64,000 nt of DNA, taken from positions 42,296 to 106,295 of the forward strand of contig CAZJWX010000009.1 in assembly GCA_964549915.1 (NCBI GenBank), read 5' to 3'. The notes beneath the pieces are model-generated. The model saw nothing but the letters and a program-made list of their open reading frames with translations. It did no database searches and was not told the DNA's origin. Below, piece by piece: positions 43,317 through 52,753 of this stretch. Numbering within the stretch: the first letter of the stretch is position 1; the number at the start of each line of letters is the position of its first letter. The stretch is from JAUZRW01 sp964549915 (GTDB lineage: Bacteria; Chloroflexota; Anaerolineae; Aggregatilineales; Phototrophicaceae). The position numbers were made by a program, and so were the translations under genes.

Positions 43317-43685
43317 GTGGCTGGATTCGTCACCGAAGGCAAGGAGGTCACCCTCGTCGTCCGTCACGACGACGAACGCGAGGCCGTTGCTGCGCTGCTG
43401 GAAGACCTGGGCATGACCGTGCATCATGCCCATTCCGGGCAAGGTGCGATTTTTTCGTTGGAAGACCATACAACGGACTTTTTGCTGATGGATGCGCTGC
43501 TGGACGACATGCACGCATGGCAGATGCTTGGCATTCTGAAAGAGAGTGTGGATGTCTTCTCGCTGCCGACCGTTATTATCGCAGACGAGCAGATGGTGAT
43601 GCCGCTCTCCAATGTGACAGTTGTGGTTCGTCCGGTCTCCGTCGCCAAGCTGCGGCAGGTCATTTTCAACATCTTCGAAACCTGA
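43317..43685 (+). CDS. Degenerate receiver-domain protein
   Basis: A 122-residue protein with the outline of a response-regulator receiver: acidic pair D18-D19, D59 in FLLMDALLDDMHAW, and a VRPVS loop at 104-108. The conserved Lys is Arg (R105), and the conserved Thr/Ser before it is missing (TVIIADEQ), so phosphorylation-driven switching is doubtful. GTG start with AGGGG upstream. It follows the AAA ATPase by 44 bases. Confidence 0.65.
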   Translation: MAGFVTEGKEVTLVVRHDDEREAVAALLEDLGMTVHHAHSGQGAIFSLEDHTTDFLLMDALLDDMHAWQMLGILKESVDVFSLPTVIIADEQMVMPLSNVTVVVRPVSVAKLRQVIFNIFET

Positions 43686-43758
43686 AATCTCCGGGGGTGG
43701 AAACGCGCGGCGCGTGGTATGCTTCTGGTTAGAAACATCTTTCCAGAAAGTACTCCTT

Positions 43759-44766
43759 GTGCTGATTTTTGTGACAGGTGGAACTGGTTTCCTCGGGCGT
43801 CATCTGATTCCTGCGCTCTGCCGCGCAGGTCATTCTCTTCGCGTATTGACTCGTACCCCAACCAGGTACCCCTGGCTGACGCAGTACCCGAATCTCGAAG
43901 TGATCTCCGGTGATTTGCGCACCGGGGAGGGGTTGGCTACTGTGCAGGACTGCGATGTCGTGGTTCATGCGGCGGGGTTGTTCAGCATGTGGGAGCAAGC
44001 CGGGGATTTTCAGGCAGCCAATGTGCGCGGCACCGAGAACTTGCTGCAAGCTGCCCGGCAGGCGGGCATTCGGCGCTTCATCTACGTGTCAACCGTTGCC
44101 GTCATTGGCAATCCGCAACCCGGCGCTTTGATTGATGAGCAGCATCCCCCGCGCCCTGCTGATGCCTATCAGGCGAGTAAATTGCTTGCCGAACAGCACG
44201 TGACACAATTCTGCGCCGAAAATGACATCGAGAGCATCATCTTGCGCCCCGGTGCTTTTTACGGCCCCCTGGGTGAATATGCTTTCAATCGTCTCTTCTT
44301 CACAGACCCGCTGCGCGGTATTCTCATGCAGATGGATGGTGGGCACTACATCATTTTCCCCGCCTACATCGGTGATGTCGCACAGAGCATCCTGCTGGCA
44401 CTTGTGCGGGGGAGGTCGGGCGAGACTTACCATATATGCGGTGAATGCCTTTCGCACCGGGAAATCTTCGATATTGTTTGTGAAGAAGCCGGTTTGCACT
44501 GGCCGCGTCTGACGCTACCGGGGCTTGTGGGGGTCAACTTTTCGCGATTGCTGAACTGGATTGCCTCGTTCACCGGGCGCGAACCGTTCTGGCCGCTGGG
44601 GCTGCGTTCGTACGTGTTCAATGATTGGCGCGTGAGCAGTGCCAAGGCAGAGCGCGAATTGGGCTTTGTGGCGACTGATTTTCGGGATGGGGCACGCCGA
44701 ACGCTCAATTGGTACCGCGCCGGGAAACCGCAGCATCTGCCGGAATTGTCGTGCGGTGATGGGTGA
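43759..44766 (+). CDS. NAD-dependent epimerase/dehydratase family protein (extended SDR)
   Basis: A 335-residue extended SDR. GxxGxxG is in VTGGTGFLGRHLIPAL; DVVVHAAGLFSMWEQ, YVSTVAVIGN and the YxxxK in AYQASKLLAEQ (Tyr and Lys) are intact; LRPGAFYGPLGEY is the substrate loop. It resembles dihydroflavonol reductase-like and hopanoid-associated epimerases; substrate unknown. The start is GTG at 43759 (VLIFVTGG); the longer frame is antisense to nothing but lies over the receiver gene. Neighbours give no pathway. Confidence 0.82.
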   Translation: MLIFVTGGTGFLGRHLIPALCRAGHSLRVLTRTPTRYPWLTQYPNLEVISGDLRTGEGLATVQDCDVVVHAAGLFSMWEQAGDFQAANVRGTENLLQAARQAGIRRFIYVSTVAVIGNPQPGALIDEQHPPRPADAYQASKLLAEQHVTQFCAENDIESIILRPGAFYGPLGEYAFNRLFFTDPLRGILMQMDGGHYIIFPAYIGDVAQSILLALVRGRSGETYHICGECLSHREIFDIVCEEAGLHWPRLTLPGLVGVNFSRLLNWIASFTGREPFWPLGLRSYVFNDWRVSSAKAERELGFVATDFRDGARRTLNWYRAGKPQHLPELSCGDG

Positions 44767-44867
44767 ACTACGTTCAGTCTACGTTTTGCTTCGCTCTATG
44801 AACTCACCTCGTACAGCAGTATGATACACTTTTCCCAATGTTGAGTAGACAGGGTAGGGTTTCATTC

Positions 44868-46136
44868 ATGTTGGTTGATGAAGCCAAGATTTATGTGCGC
44901 AGTGGGAACGGGGGCGATGGTGTCGTCTCGTTCCGCCGCGAGAAGTACATCCCGCGCGGTGGCCCCAACGGGGGTGATGGTGGGCGCGGTGGCGATGTGA
45001 TTCTGCGCGTGAATAGCAATCGCAACACGCTGTTCTTCTTCAAGCAACATGTGCATTTCAAGGCGGCACATGGGGGCCGGGGCGGCTCCAGCAACAAAAC
45101 CGGAGCAGATGCGGATCATCTCGTGGTCGAAGTCCCCGCCGGGACGGTGGTACGGGATGCCGAGTCCGGGGTGCTCATCGCTGATCTGGTGCGAGAAGGG
45201 CAGGAAGTGACCGTCGTCAAAGGGGGGCGTGGGGGCAAGGGTAATGCGCGTTTCGTCAGCCCCAGCAACCGTGCCCCGCGCGTGGCAGAAAAAGGCGCTC
45301 CTGGTGTAGAACGCTGGCTCAAGCTAGAGCTAAAGCTGATCGCCGATGTAGGGCTTGTTGGCGTTCCCAACGCCGGTAAGTCCACGCTGCTCTCTGTCGT
45401 CAGCAACGCGAAACCGAAAATCGCGGATTATCCCTTCACAACCCTGGAGCCGAACCTGGGCGTAGTGACGATGGATCATCGTGATCTGGTCTTTGCCGAT
45501 ATTCCCGGCCTCATTGAGGGGGCACACATGGGCGTTGGGCTGGGGCATTCGTTCTTGCGCCATGTGCAGCGCTGCCGGGTGCTGGTTCACGTGCTAGATG
45601 GGGCGGGGTCGGACCCGGTTGCGGATTTCAACCAGATCAACAGCGAATTGGCGCTCTACGATGAGCAGCTTGCGCAGAAGCCCCAAATTGTGGTTTTCAA
45701 CAAGATGGACTTGCCCGATGCGCAGGAATACTACCCACTGGTGAAAGAGGCGCTGGAAGAGCGCGGCGTCGAAGTCATGCCGATTTCTGCGGCGACTCAC
45801 CAGAACATCGACAGGCTAATCCAGCGGGCATTCCATGAAATTGCGCATTTGCCGGAAGATGCCCCTGAACCGCTGGAAGAAGAGGTTCCGCTCTACGAAC
45901 TGGAAGATGCTGGCCCGGTTTTCGAACTGACGAAGCAGGCGGACGGTTCCTACCTGGTGACGGGGGAGCGCATCGAACGGGCTGCTGCCATGACGTATTG
46001 GGATTACGAAGAAGCCGTTCTGCGCTTCCAGAAGATCCTCGAAGTGCTCGGCATCACCCAGGCGCTGAAAGATGCGGGTGTGGAACCGGGCGACACGGTT
46101 TTCATTGGCGAATATGAACTGGAGTGGGCGGACTAA
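44868..46136 (+). CDS. obg: GTPase Obg
   Basis: A 422-residue GTPase for large-subunit ribosome assembly and stress control. The glycine-rich Obg fold is seen in YVRSGNGGDGVVSFRREKY, PRGGPNGGDGGRGGDV and GGRGGSSNKTGADA; the G domain has GVPNAGKST, ADIPGLIEGAH, NKMD and SAAT; the C-terminal OCT domain (EDAGPVFELTKQ to GEYELEW) is complete. ATG at 44868 (MLVDEAKIYVRSG) fits the family; ATG 44838 is an alternative. Confidence 0.96.
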   Translation: MLVDEAKIYVRSGNGGDGVVSFRREKYIPRGGPNGGDGGRGGDVILRVNSNRNTLFFFKQHVHFKAAHGGRGGSSNKTGADADHLVVEVPAGTVVRDAESGVLIADLVREGQEVTVVKGGRGGKGNARFVSPSNRAPRVAEKGAPGVERWLKLELKLIADVGLVGVPNAGKSTLLSVVSNAKPKIADYPFTTLEPNLGVVTMDHRDLVFADIPGLIEGAHMGVGLGHSFLRHVQRCRVLVHVLDGAGSDPVADFNQINSELALYDEQLAQKPQIVVFNKMDLPDAQEYYPLVKEALEERGVEVMPISAATHQNIDRLIQRAFHEIAHLPEDAPEPLEEEVPLYELEDAGPVFELTKQADGSYLVTGERIERAAAMTYWDYEEAVLRFQKILEVLGITQALKDAGVEPGDTVFIGEYELEWAD

Positions 46137-46138
46137 TC

Positions 46139-46750
46139 GTGCGAATCGGCATTCTAGGTGGGACATTTGACCCGCCACACATCGGACATTTGATTCTGGC
46201 GCAGTACACAATGGAGTCCCTGGGACTGGATGAGGTGCTTTTTGTGCCAGTGGGCGCACATCCCTTCAAGCAGGATACGACGCGCACCCCCAGCCAGCAC
46301 CGGGTCGAGATGGTGCGACTTGCCATTCAGGATAATCCTGATTTGCGCCTGTCGCTCGTGGATGTGGAACGCGCGGGGCCGCATTACTCGGCGGATACCG
46401 TCAAAATCCTCGGTGAGCAGCGCCCCGGAGCGGAACTCTATTTTCTGATGGGTGGGGACAATCTGCGTGATTTCCCATCCTGGACTCATGCCCGTGAACT
46501 GATTGATCGCGCGAAATTGGCGGTGATGCGCCGCTCAGATGAGGGCATTTCGGCAGATATGCACGAAGACGTGCTGCCGGGTCTCTCGCAGCACGTCGAA
46601 ATCGTCGATACACCGTTGCTGAGCATCTGGATTTCCAGCACGCACATTGTGGAGCGCCTGCGTCAGGGCATGTCAGTTCGTTATCTCGTCCCAGATGCAG
46701 TACTTGAATATATCCATGCGCAGCAGCTTTACACCGGAGTCCTTGAATGA
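46139..46750 (+). CDS. nadD: Nicotinate-nucleotide adenylyltransferase
   Basis: A 203-residue enzyme that makes deamido-NAD from nicotinate mononucleotide and ATP. The ATP site is GILGGTFDPPHIGHLILA and the late motif SIWISSTHIVERLRQG (usual ISSTxIR). FLMGGDNLRDFPSW is typical. It follows obg by 2 bases with a GTG start, the usual obg-nadD pairing; an in-frame ATG at 46124 overlapping obg is possible. Confidence 0.93.
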   Translation: MRIGILGGTFDPPHIGHLILAQYTMESLGLDEVLFVPVGAHPFKQDTTRTPSQHRVEMVRLAIQDNPDLRLSLVDVERAGPHYSADTVKILGEQRPGAELYFLMGGDNLRDFPSWTHARELIDRAKLAVMRRSDEGISADMHEDVLPGLSQHVEIVDTPLLSIWISSTHIVERLRQGMSVRYLVPDAVLEYIHAQQLYTGVLE

Positions 46751-48471
46751 AACGCACCCTCGTTGCCGCTACACTGCTGATCCTGATGCTGATCGCGTCC
46801 CTGGTCACCTCAAAGGAGGAGTCGATCCCAACTCTGGTGCCGCCGACGCTGGTTCCGACTGTGGAAGTCGCGGGAGATGATGGTTTGCCGTCACAATCTG
46901 GTGTGACGCGCATCCGTGAGCGCGGCGTGCTGCGCGTGGGCGTACTCTTCAACGAGCCGCCATACGGTGAATTCACCATTCGCGGTGAGGTGGCAGGGTA
47001 CGATGCTGACCTCGCGCGTGCCCTCGCAGACGCCTGGGGCGTTGAACTGGAATTCGTGCAGGTCACGCGGCAGAATCGCGTGCAGATGCTGCGTGCTGGC
47101 GATGTGGATTTGTTGATTGCAGCGATGATCCATGAGCGCAATCTCGACCCATTCCTGGAATTCAGCCAGACGTATCGCATTGGTCACCAGTCCGTGATGG
47201 TCGATGCAAATGACGACATGACGCTGCTCATCAATCTGGCGAATCGGCGCATCGGTTATGTGGCGGCGACTCCGGCGGAGCGGGCGCTGCTGGGCTGGCA
47301 GGCTCGCAGCGGCATTCCGGCACAGTTGCAACCGTTTCTGACATTGGACGAAGCGTATGCAGCGCTCTTTGCCGATGAAATTGACGCAGTTGTGGCACGA
47401 GAGGAGCGGTTGCTGCGCGTCGCTGCGGCAGCACCGGATGCCATCCGCATCCTGGATGAGCCGCTCGAAGAAGAACCCTACGCTATTGGCTTGCCGCGAC
47501 AGGATGTGCCGCTACGTAATCTGGTCAACCACACGCTGCAATACTTGCTCACGGATGCTGGAATCCAGCCGGATGACAGCACCCTGGGCGAACTTTACAG
47601 CGATTACTTCCCCGGCGATGACTTTCCCTTCGATGCGCTGCCCGTTTACCAGAATGTCGGCGACGAGCCGCCACCCCTGGCTGCGTACGATGAGGCGATA
47701 GCGTTTCCGCAGGGCTATGTCGCGCCTCGGTTGCTATCGGATGGCGTGCTGCGTGTGGCTGGTTTGCAAGCGCCTGAATCCTTGCCACTCCCCCAGCAGC
47801 CCATCGCCCAGATCAATCGGGCAGTGGTCGATCAGTTGGCCGCGCGTTGGGGCGTGACCGTGCAGCCCGTTGATGGCGACCCCATCCAGCTTGTGGAGAG
47901 CGGTCAGGCCGATGTTGCCGTAGGGATTGAGCCGGATTGGTCGCTGGCCTCGCAGGTGGATTTCAGCCAGCCGTATGCCATGCACGGGGAGCGCTTCTTG
48001 ATTCCCAGCAATCGTGATGTGGAGCGCTTCGGGGATTTGCGCGGCGGCATTGTCGCTACCCTGAGTGAAGATGCCGGAGCACAGGATCGTGCGCAGGCAT
48101 GGGCGGATACGATCAACATCCGCATCCGCTTCTTCCAGACAACCCAGGAGGGCGCAGCACGTTCGATTCTGGAAGACCTCAACGCGACCGTGCTCTACGG
48201 TGATACCCTTTTCCTGCTGCCGATCTATCAGCAAAACAGCGATGCCTTTGATTTCGGCCCCGCATGGTACAGCCGAGAGTATTTTGTCCTGGCGCTGCCG
48301 CGCAACGACATCGATTTTCGGCGACTGGTGAATTACACATTGCAGGAGTTGGAGCGGGATGGCACGCTCGATACTGTGCTGATCCCGCTGACACCTCCTG
48401 GCGAAGATTTGCTCTCGCTGGATGTGTGGCCTGGCTCGTCGGAATACCTGGGGCTTTCGCTAAGCCGCTGA
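46747..48471 (+). CDS. Tandem family 3 solute-binding protein
   Basis: A 574-residue exported protein. An N-terminal signal or anchor (about 3-20) is followed by a Pro/Thr linker, then two periplasmic-binding-protein folds. The first (about 58-285) has RIRERGVLRVGVLFNEPPYGEF and VAGYDADLARALADAWGVELEFV; the second (about 335-560) has VLRVAGLQAPESLPLPQQP, QLAARWGVTVQPV and LVESGQADVAVGIEPDW. No cysteine lipobox is seen and no permease gene is near, so it may be anchored by the uncleaved helix and act as a sensor. It overlaps nadD by 4 bases (ATGA). Confidence 0.8.
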   Translation: MKRTLVAATLLILMLIASLVTSKEESIPTLVPPTLVPTVEVAGDDGLPSQSGVTRIRERGVLRVGVLFNEPPYGEFTIRGEVAGYDADLARALADAWGVELEFVQVTRQNRVQMLRAGDVDLLIAAMIHERNLDPFLEFSQTYRIGHQSVMVDANDDMTLLINLANRRIGYVAATPAERALLGWQARSGIPAQLQPFLTLDEAYAALFADEIDAVVAREERLLRVAAAAPDAIRILDEPLEEEPYAIGLPRQDVPLRNLVNHTLQYLLTDAGIQPDDSTLGELYSDYFPGDDFPFDALPVYQNVGDEPPPLAAYDEAIAFPQGYVAPRLLSDGVLRVAGLQAPESLPLPQQPIAQINRAVVDQLAARWGVTVQPVDGDPIQLVESGQADVAVGIEPDWSLASQVDFSQPYAMHGERFLIPSNRDVERFGDLRGGIVATLSEDAGAQDRAQAWADTINIRIRFFQTTQEGAARSILEDLNATVLYGDTLFLLPIYQQNSDAFDFGPAWYSREYFVLALPRNDIDFRRLVNYTLQELERDGTLDTVLIPLTPPGEDLLSLDVWPGSSEYLGLSLSR

Positions 48472-49392
48472 TTTCGTCTTCTGGCGGCGTCCCAGGATCG
48501 CCATGAGCACCCCGGTGAGAATCACGACGCAGCCAATCAATTCGAGGAAAGTGGGCACTTCGGCGAAGAGGAAATAGCCCACGATCCCCGCTGTGACCGT
48601 GATGACCTGTCCGGCGAGGGTGACGATGGCAGCGGGCAAATATCCCACGCAGAAGTTGAAGCTGGCGTGCCCCAGAAGTTGCGCGGCGATAGTCAGCATC
48701 ACCAGCCAGAAGTAGGATTCCGGCGGATGCCCGGTGATCGGCGTTCCAGTAGCGAAGACGTAGAGCAGGGCGAATAGTCCGCCGCAGCCGAAGACGATCC
48801 ACACATAGGGAAACAGCGACACCTTGCTGCGCACGCTGCGCCCAATGGTCAGGTAAACCGCGCCTGCGATGGCCCCGACCAGGGCGAGTGTATTGCCCAG
48901 CGTGGGATTGGCGACCTGTTCTGAGGTGTTGCTGGCTCCGGCGAGTGCGATCATACCGCCTCCGACGAACGAGACCATCATTCCCATCCACACGATGCGG
49001 CTCAAGCGAGCACGCAGGAAGAACCGCTCCAGGATCGCCGCCCAGATAGGCCCTGTGTTGACGATCACCTGATTGATCAGCACGCTGGTGTATTCCAGCG
49101 CTGTGATGAGCATGATGAAATGCGTGGCGATCCATAGCCCCGCGAACATTGCCATGATGATGTCACGCCGCGAAAGGTGCATGATTTCGTCGCGGTAGCG
49201 CGTCCAGACCAGCGGCGTCAGCACGGCTGTCGCCAGCAGCAGCCGCCCCGCCGCAATCAGCGGACTGGGCATGCCCGCTTGTTGGGTGAGCTTGATGAAT
49301 GGTGCAGCAAAGGTCGCTGCTACTATACCCAGCAACAGGACGGCATACGGACTTGCAGGCAGTTCACTGCGTTGAGGGATTGTGAGCTTCAA
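48460..49392 (-). CDS. EamA/DMT-family transporter, second of two
   Basis: A 310-residue protein with about ten membrane helices in two EamA halves, the drug/metabolite transporter layout (FAAPFIKLTQQAGMPSPLIAAGRLLLATAVLTPL..., LEYTSVLINQVIVNTGPIWAAILERFFLRARLS). TTG start overlapping the upstream stop by 4 bases; its end overlaps the convergent gene by 12 bases. Substrate unknown. Confidence 0.87.
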   Translation of the reverse strand: MKLTIPQRSELPASPYAVLLLGIVAATFAAPFIKLTQQAGMPSPLIAAGRLLLATAVLTPLVWTRYRDEIMHLSRRDIIMAMFAGLWIATHFIMLITALEYTSVLINQVIVNTGPIWAAILERFFLRARLSRIVWMGMMVSFVGGGMIALAGASNTSEQVANPTLGNTLALVGAIAGAVYLTIGRSVRSKVSLFPYVWIVFGCGGLFALLYVFATGTPITGHPPESYFWLVMLTIAAQLLGHASFNFCVGYLPAAIVTLAGQVITVTAGIVGYFLFAEVPTFLELIGCVVILTGVLMAILGRRQKTKSAA

Positions 49393-50357
49393 GAGGTGTC
49401 ACTTTTCTTTTGTGCTGTTCGGGCGTTTGGGTTACGGAGGTTGGCGAGCATTACGCCTACTAGAATGATCGCGCTGCCGACAATTTGCAAGGGCAGGGGC
49501 AGTTCCCCGAATAAGAAGAACGCTAAGATTGCGCTGCCGATGGGTTCAATCTGTGTGACCATGCTGACGACGGTTGCAGGCAGGTATTCGACGGCATAAT
49601 TGAGCGATGAATGGCCGATCAACTGCGGGAAGACCGCCATTGCCAGCACCCAGAGGTAGCCGATTGGCTCGTAGCCCAGGACTGGTGTCCCGGTGGCAAA
49701 AACGCCGAAAGACAGAATCAGTCCCCCGAAACCATAGACCAGCCAGATATACGGGATGACGGGCATCTTCGCGCGGAGCGAACGCCCGATGACGATATAA
49801 GCCGAGACCGCCAGAGCACCGACCAGGGAGAGCGCACCGCCGATGAACTCGCGCTCACGGTTGATCGTGAGGTCGTCAGTTCCCGTGAGTGTCCCCGCGA
49901 GGCCGATCAGCAGCCCGCCGAAGATGGCGATGAAGAGACCGATCACCACCGGACGTGGCAGCCGCACGCGCAAGAAGACCGTTTCCAGGATGGCGACCCA
50001 AAGGGGCGAACTGGTCACAAAGACTACGCTCACCAGCACCGAGGTATATTCCAGGGATGTGACCCAGGCTGCGAAGTGTATCGCCAGGAAAAGACCCGCC
50101 AGCAACGCCAGGCCCAGTTCGCGCGGGGTGCGCTGGCGCACGTGCTGCCAGTAGCGCGTGACGGTGATCGGCGTCAGAATCAAGGCGGCGAGCACCAGAC
50201 GCCCAGCAGCAATGAGGATCGAGGGCATGGCAGCGCCCTGTGCGAGTCGAATCAGGATAGGCGCGAAGGAGAAGGTGGCGACGCCGAAGAGCAGCATCAC
50301 ATAGACCTGTACGGGTATTGGCTTGCGGGTTTCCGCGAGGGTGGTGGATTGGGACAT
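49389..50357 (-). CDS. EamA/DMT-family transporter, first of two
   Basis: A 322-residue paralogue of the next gene with the same ten-helix layout (LFGVATFSFAPILIRLAQGAAMPSILIAAGRLVLAALIL, LEYTSVLVSVVFVTSSPLWVAILETVFLRVRLP). The pair is conserved in the first helices and in the LEYTSVL motif, pointing to gene duplication or to a heterodimeric transporter. Substrate unknown. ATG start. Confidence 0.88.
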   Translation of the reverse strand: MSQSTTLAETRKPIPVQVYVMLLFGVATFSFAPILIRLAQGAAMPSILIAAGRLVLAALILTPITVTRYWQHVRQRTPRELGLALLAGLFLAIHFAAWVTSLEYTSVLVSVVFVTSSPLWVAILETVFLRVRLPRPVVIGLFIAIFGGLLIGLAGTLTGTDDLTINREREFIGGALSLVGALAVSAYIVIGRSLRAKMPVIPYIWLVYGFGGLILSFGVFATGTPVLGYEPIGYLWVLAMAVFPQLIGHSSLNYAVEYLPATVVSMVTQIEPIGSAILAFFLFGELPLPLQIVGSAIILVGVMLANLRNPNARTAQKKSDTS

Positions 50358-50503
50358 AGAGGGCGACCTGCCTTCCGGGTAAGTGCGCTACGAATCTCCG
50401 AGGCAGAAGTATACGCCGGATCGCCCGCCTGAGCCAAGCGCGGTTTTTAAGCGGTTTCTCATCGCATGCCGCTCTGGCGCTGACCCGATTCTTACTTGCG
50501 CTA

Positions 50504-50512
50504 TGTTAGAAT
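50504..50512 (+). promoter_or_regulatory. Extended -10 promoter of the superoxide dismutase gene
   Basis: TGTTAGAAT, 44 bases before the ATG at 50557. The 199-base divergent gap to the transporter genes holds nothing else that I can name. Confidence 0.5.
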
Positions 50513-50556
50513 AACCCTGCGATATTCAAAGAATACAACCCTCAAGGAGAATGGTG

Positions 50557-51171
50557 ATGGCTTTTGAAAAAGTGGCACTGCCCTACGCGAAAGATGCACT
50601 CGCTCCGCATATCGGTGCTGATACGATGGAAGTGCACTACGAAAAGCACCACACCGGGTACACAAGCAAGCTGAACGCTGCCCTCGAAGGCACCCCGTAC
50701 GCCAATAAATCCATTGAAGAGATCCTCGGCGACCTGGACTCGCTGCCTGCGGATAAGCAGACGGCGGTGCGCAACAATGGCGGTGGTTTCTACAACCACA
50801 ACGTGTTCTGGCAGGTGATGGCCCCCAACGCGGGTGGTACCCCCAGCGGCGAACTGGCTGATGCCATCAACTCCGCATTCGGCAGCTTCGACGCCTTCAA
50901 GGAACAGTTCGCTGCCGCTGCAACCGGACGCTTTGGCTCCGGCTGGGCTTGGCTGGTGGTCAATAACGGCACGCTGGAAATCATGAGCACCCCGAACCAG
51001 GATACCCCGCTGATGAAGGAATACGGCGGCAAGACCCCGATTCTGGGTGTTGATGTTTGGGAACATGCCTACTACCTGAATTACCAGAACCGTCGTGCAG
51101 ACTACGTACAGGCGTTCTTCAACGTCATCAACTGGGACAAGGTCGCGGAGATGTACGCCGCTGCCAAGTGA
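50557..51171 (+). CDS. Superoxide dismutase, Fe/Mn type
   Basis: A 204-residue enzyme. Metal ligands are His in MEVHYEKHH, His in YNHNVFW, and Asp and His in DVWEHAYYLNY. Family segments GGGFYNHNVFW and GSGWAWLVV are present. Metal choice (Fe, Mn or both) is not decided by eye. The ATG at 50557 has AAGGAG 9 bases upstream; 50551 is too near it. Strong terminator downstream. Confidence 0.95.
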   Translation: MAFEKVALPYAKDALAPHIGADTMEVHYEKHHTGYTSKLNAALEGTPYANKSIEEILGDLDSLPADKQTAVRNNGGGFYNHNVFWQVMAPNAGGTPSGELADAINSAFGSFDAFKEQFAAAATGRFGSGWAWLVVNNGTLEIMSTPNQDTPLMKEYGGKTPILGVDVWEHAYYLNYQNRRADYVQAFFNVINWDKVAEMYAAAK

Positions 51172-51221
51172 GCTGGTTTGGACTGAAACAGTGAGTACTC
51201 TCACGTTTTCATGAGTCTCGG

Positions 51222-51252
51222 AAGGCGCTACAATGCCTCGTAGCGCCTTTTT
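51222..51252 (+). terminator. Rho-independent terminator after superoxide dismutase
   Basis: Perfect 10-base stem AAGGCGCTAC / GTAGCGCCTT with an 8-base loop, then TTT. It lies just before the fumarase-like gene. Confidence 0.85.
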
Positions 51253-51284
51253 GATTCTGAATTTCCTGGAAGGAGTGTTTTGAG

Positions 51285-52685
51285 ATGACCGAATATCGTA
51301 TTGAACGGGATTCCCTTGGTGAAGTGCATGTGCCGAAGAATGCGCTGTATGCCGCGCAGACGCAGCGGGCGGTGGAGAACTTCCCGGTGAGCGGCTTGAA
51401 GCCCTGGCCAGCTTTCATCTGGAGCATGGCGCTGATCAAGCGGGCGGCAGCCGAAGTGCACAAAGACCTGGGCTTGCTGGATGAGAGAATCGCTGATGCG
51501 ATCATCCAGGCCGGGGACGAAATCCTGGCGGGGCAGCACCACGAGCATTTCGTGGTTGACCCGTTCCAGGCTGGCGCAGGCACCAGCCACAATATGAACA
51601 CGAACGAGGTCATGGCGAACCGTGCCAACCAGATTCTCGGCTACGATATTGAAAGCCCGGATAAGCCCGTTCATCCTAACGATCACGTCAACATGGCGCA
51701 GAGCACCAACGATACCATCCCGACGGCGATCCGCCTGGGTGTGCTCTACCGCCTGGAAGAACTGATTGCGGTCATGCAGCAGTTCGTCGAAGTGACCAAC
51801 AAGAAAGCCCGTGAATGGGATAGCGTGGTCAAGACGGGGCGTACCCACCTGCAAGATGCGGTGCCGGTGCGCGTCGGGCAGGAAGTCGGTGCCTGGGCCA
51901 AGGCCATCGAACGGCAGATCGAGAAAGTCAAGATTGCCGCAGCGGGTCTGCGTCGCCTGGGTATCGGCGGTACGGCTGCTGGAACGGGTCTCAACGCGCA
52001 TCCGCAGTACCACAGCCGCATGGTGGCCAAGCTGGGCGAGTTGACGGGCTTGACCCTGTATACCAGTGACAATCTCTTCGAATCCATGCAGTCGATGCAG
52101 GATGCAGTCTTCTTCAGCGCCTCACTGCGCAACGTCGCGATGGATTTCACGCGGATTGCCAACGATGTCCGCCTTCTGACGGCTGGCCCGACGACGGGTA
52201 TCGCCGAAATGACCGCGCCGACCGTGCAGCCTGGCTCGTCCATCATGCCCGGCAAGGTCAATCCGGTGCTGGCGGAAATGCTCAACCAGACCATGTACCA
52301 TGTGATGGGCTGCGATGCGACTGTCAACATGTGTGGTGCAGCCGGGCAGTTCGAACTCAATGTGATGATGCCGATCATCGCTCACAACTTGAACGAGATG
52401 ATGCAGGTCATGATTGGCTCGATCCGTGCCTTCAATGAGAAGCTGATGGCTGGCCTGATTTTGAACCAGGAACGTACGGAAAGCTGGCTGTCGCGCAATC
52501 CGATTCTCGTCACCGCGCTGAACCCGATCATTGGTTACAATAACGGTGCAGCGGTTGCGAAGAAGGCGCTGGCAGAAGGCAAGACCGTCAAGGAAGTTGT
52601 GCTGGAAATGGGCTTGATGAGTGAAGAAGACCTGGACAAAGCCCTGGATGTCTACGCGATGACCGAAGGTGGCATCCGCAAGTAG
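51285..52685 (+). CDS. Class II fumarase/aspartase family lyase, probable fumarate hydratase
   Basis: A 466-residue enzyme. The signature GSSIMPGKVNPV, the HPNDHVNMAQSTND active-site loop and RTHLQDAVPVRVGQE are present. The mix is ambiguous: FELNVMMPIIAHN and the MTEYRIERDSLGEVHVPKNALYAAQTQRAVENFP start are fumarase-like, while FQAGAGTSHNMNTNEV and DAVP are seen in aspartases too. Fumarate hydration (TCA cycle) is favoured. AAGGAG precedes the ATG. It is a single-gene unit with a terminator. Confidence 0.85.
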   Translation: MTEYRIERDSLGEVHVPKNALYAAQTQRAVENFPVSGLKPWPAFIWSMALIKRAAAEVHKDLGLLDERIADAIIQAGDEILAGQHHEHFVVDPFQAGAGTSHNMNTNEVMANRANQILGYDIESPDKPVHPNDHVNMAQSTNDTIPTAIRLGVLYRLEELIAVMQQFVEVTNKKAREWDSVVKTGRTHLQDAVPVRVGQEVGAWAKAIERQIEKVKIAAAGLRRLGIGGTAAGTGLNAHPQYHSRMVAKLGELTGLTLYTSDNLFESMQSMQDAVFFSASLRNVAMDFTRIANDVRLLTAGPTTGIAEMTAPTVQPGSSIMPGKVNPVLAEMLNQTMYHVMGCDATVNMCGAAGQFELNVMMPIIAHNLNEMMQVMIGSIRAFNEKLMAGLILNQERTESWLSRNPILVTALNPIIGYNNGAAVAKKALAEGKTVKEVVLEMGLMSEEDLDKALDVYAMTEGGIRK

Positions 52686-52713
52686 CTACACACTCCAACT
52701 TGATGTATCTTCT

Positions 52714-52739
52714 AGGGACACAACGCTGTGTCCCTTTTT
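52714..52739 (+). terminator. Rho-independent terminator after the fumarase-like gene
   Basis: Perfect 9-base stem AGGGACACA / TGTGTCCCT with a 4-base loop and a T-run. It excludes the longer upstream start of the next gene. Confidence 0.85.
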
Positions 52740-52753
52740 CGTGTGAGGAAGCC

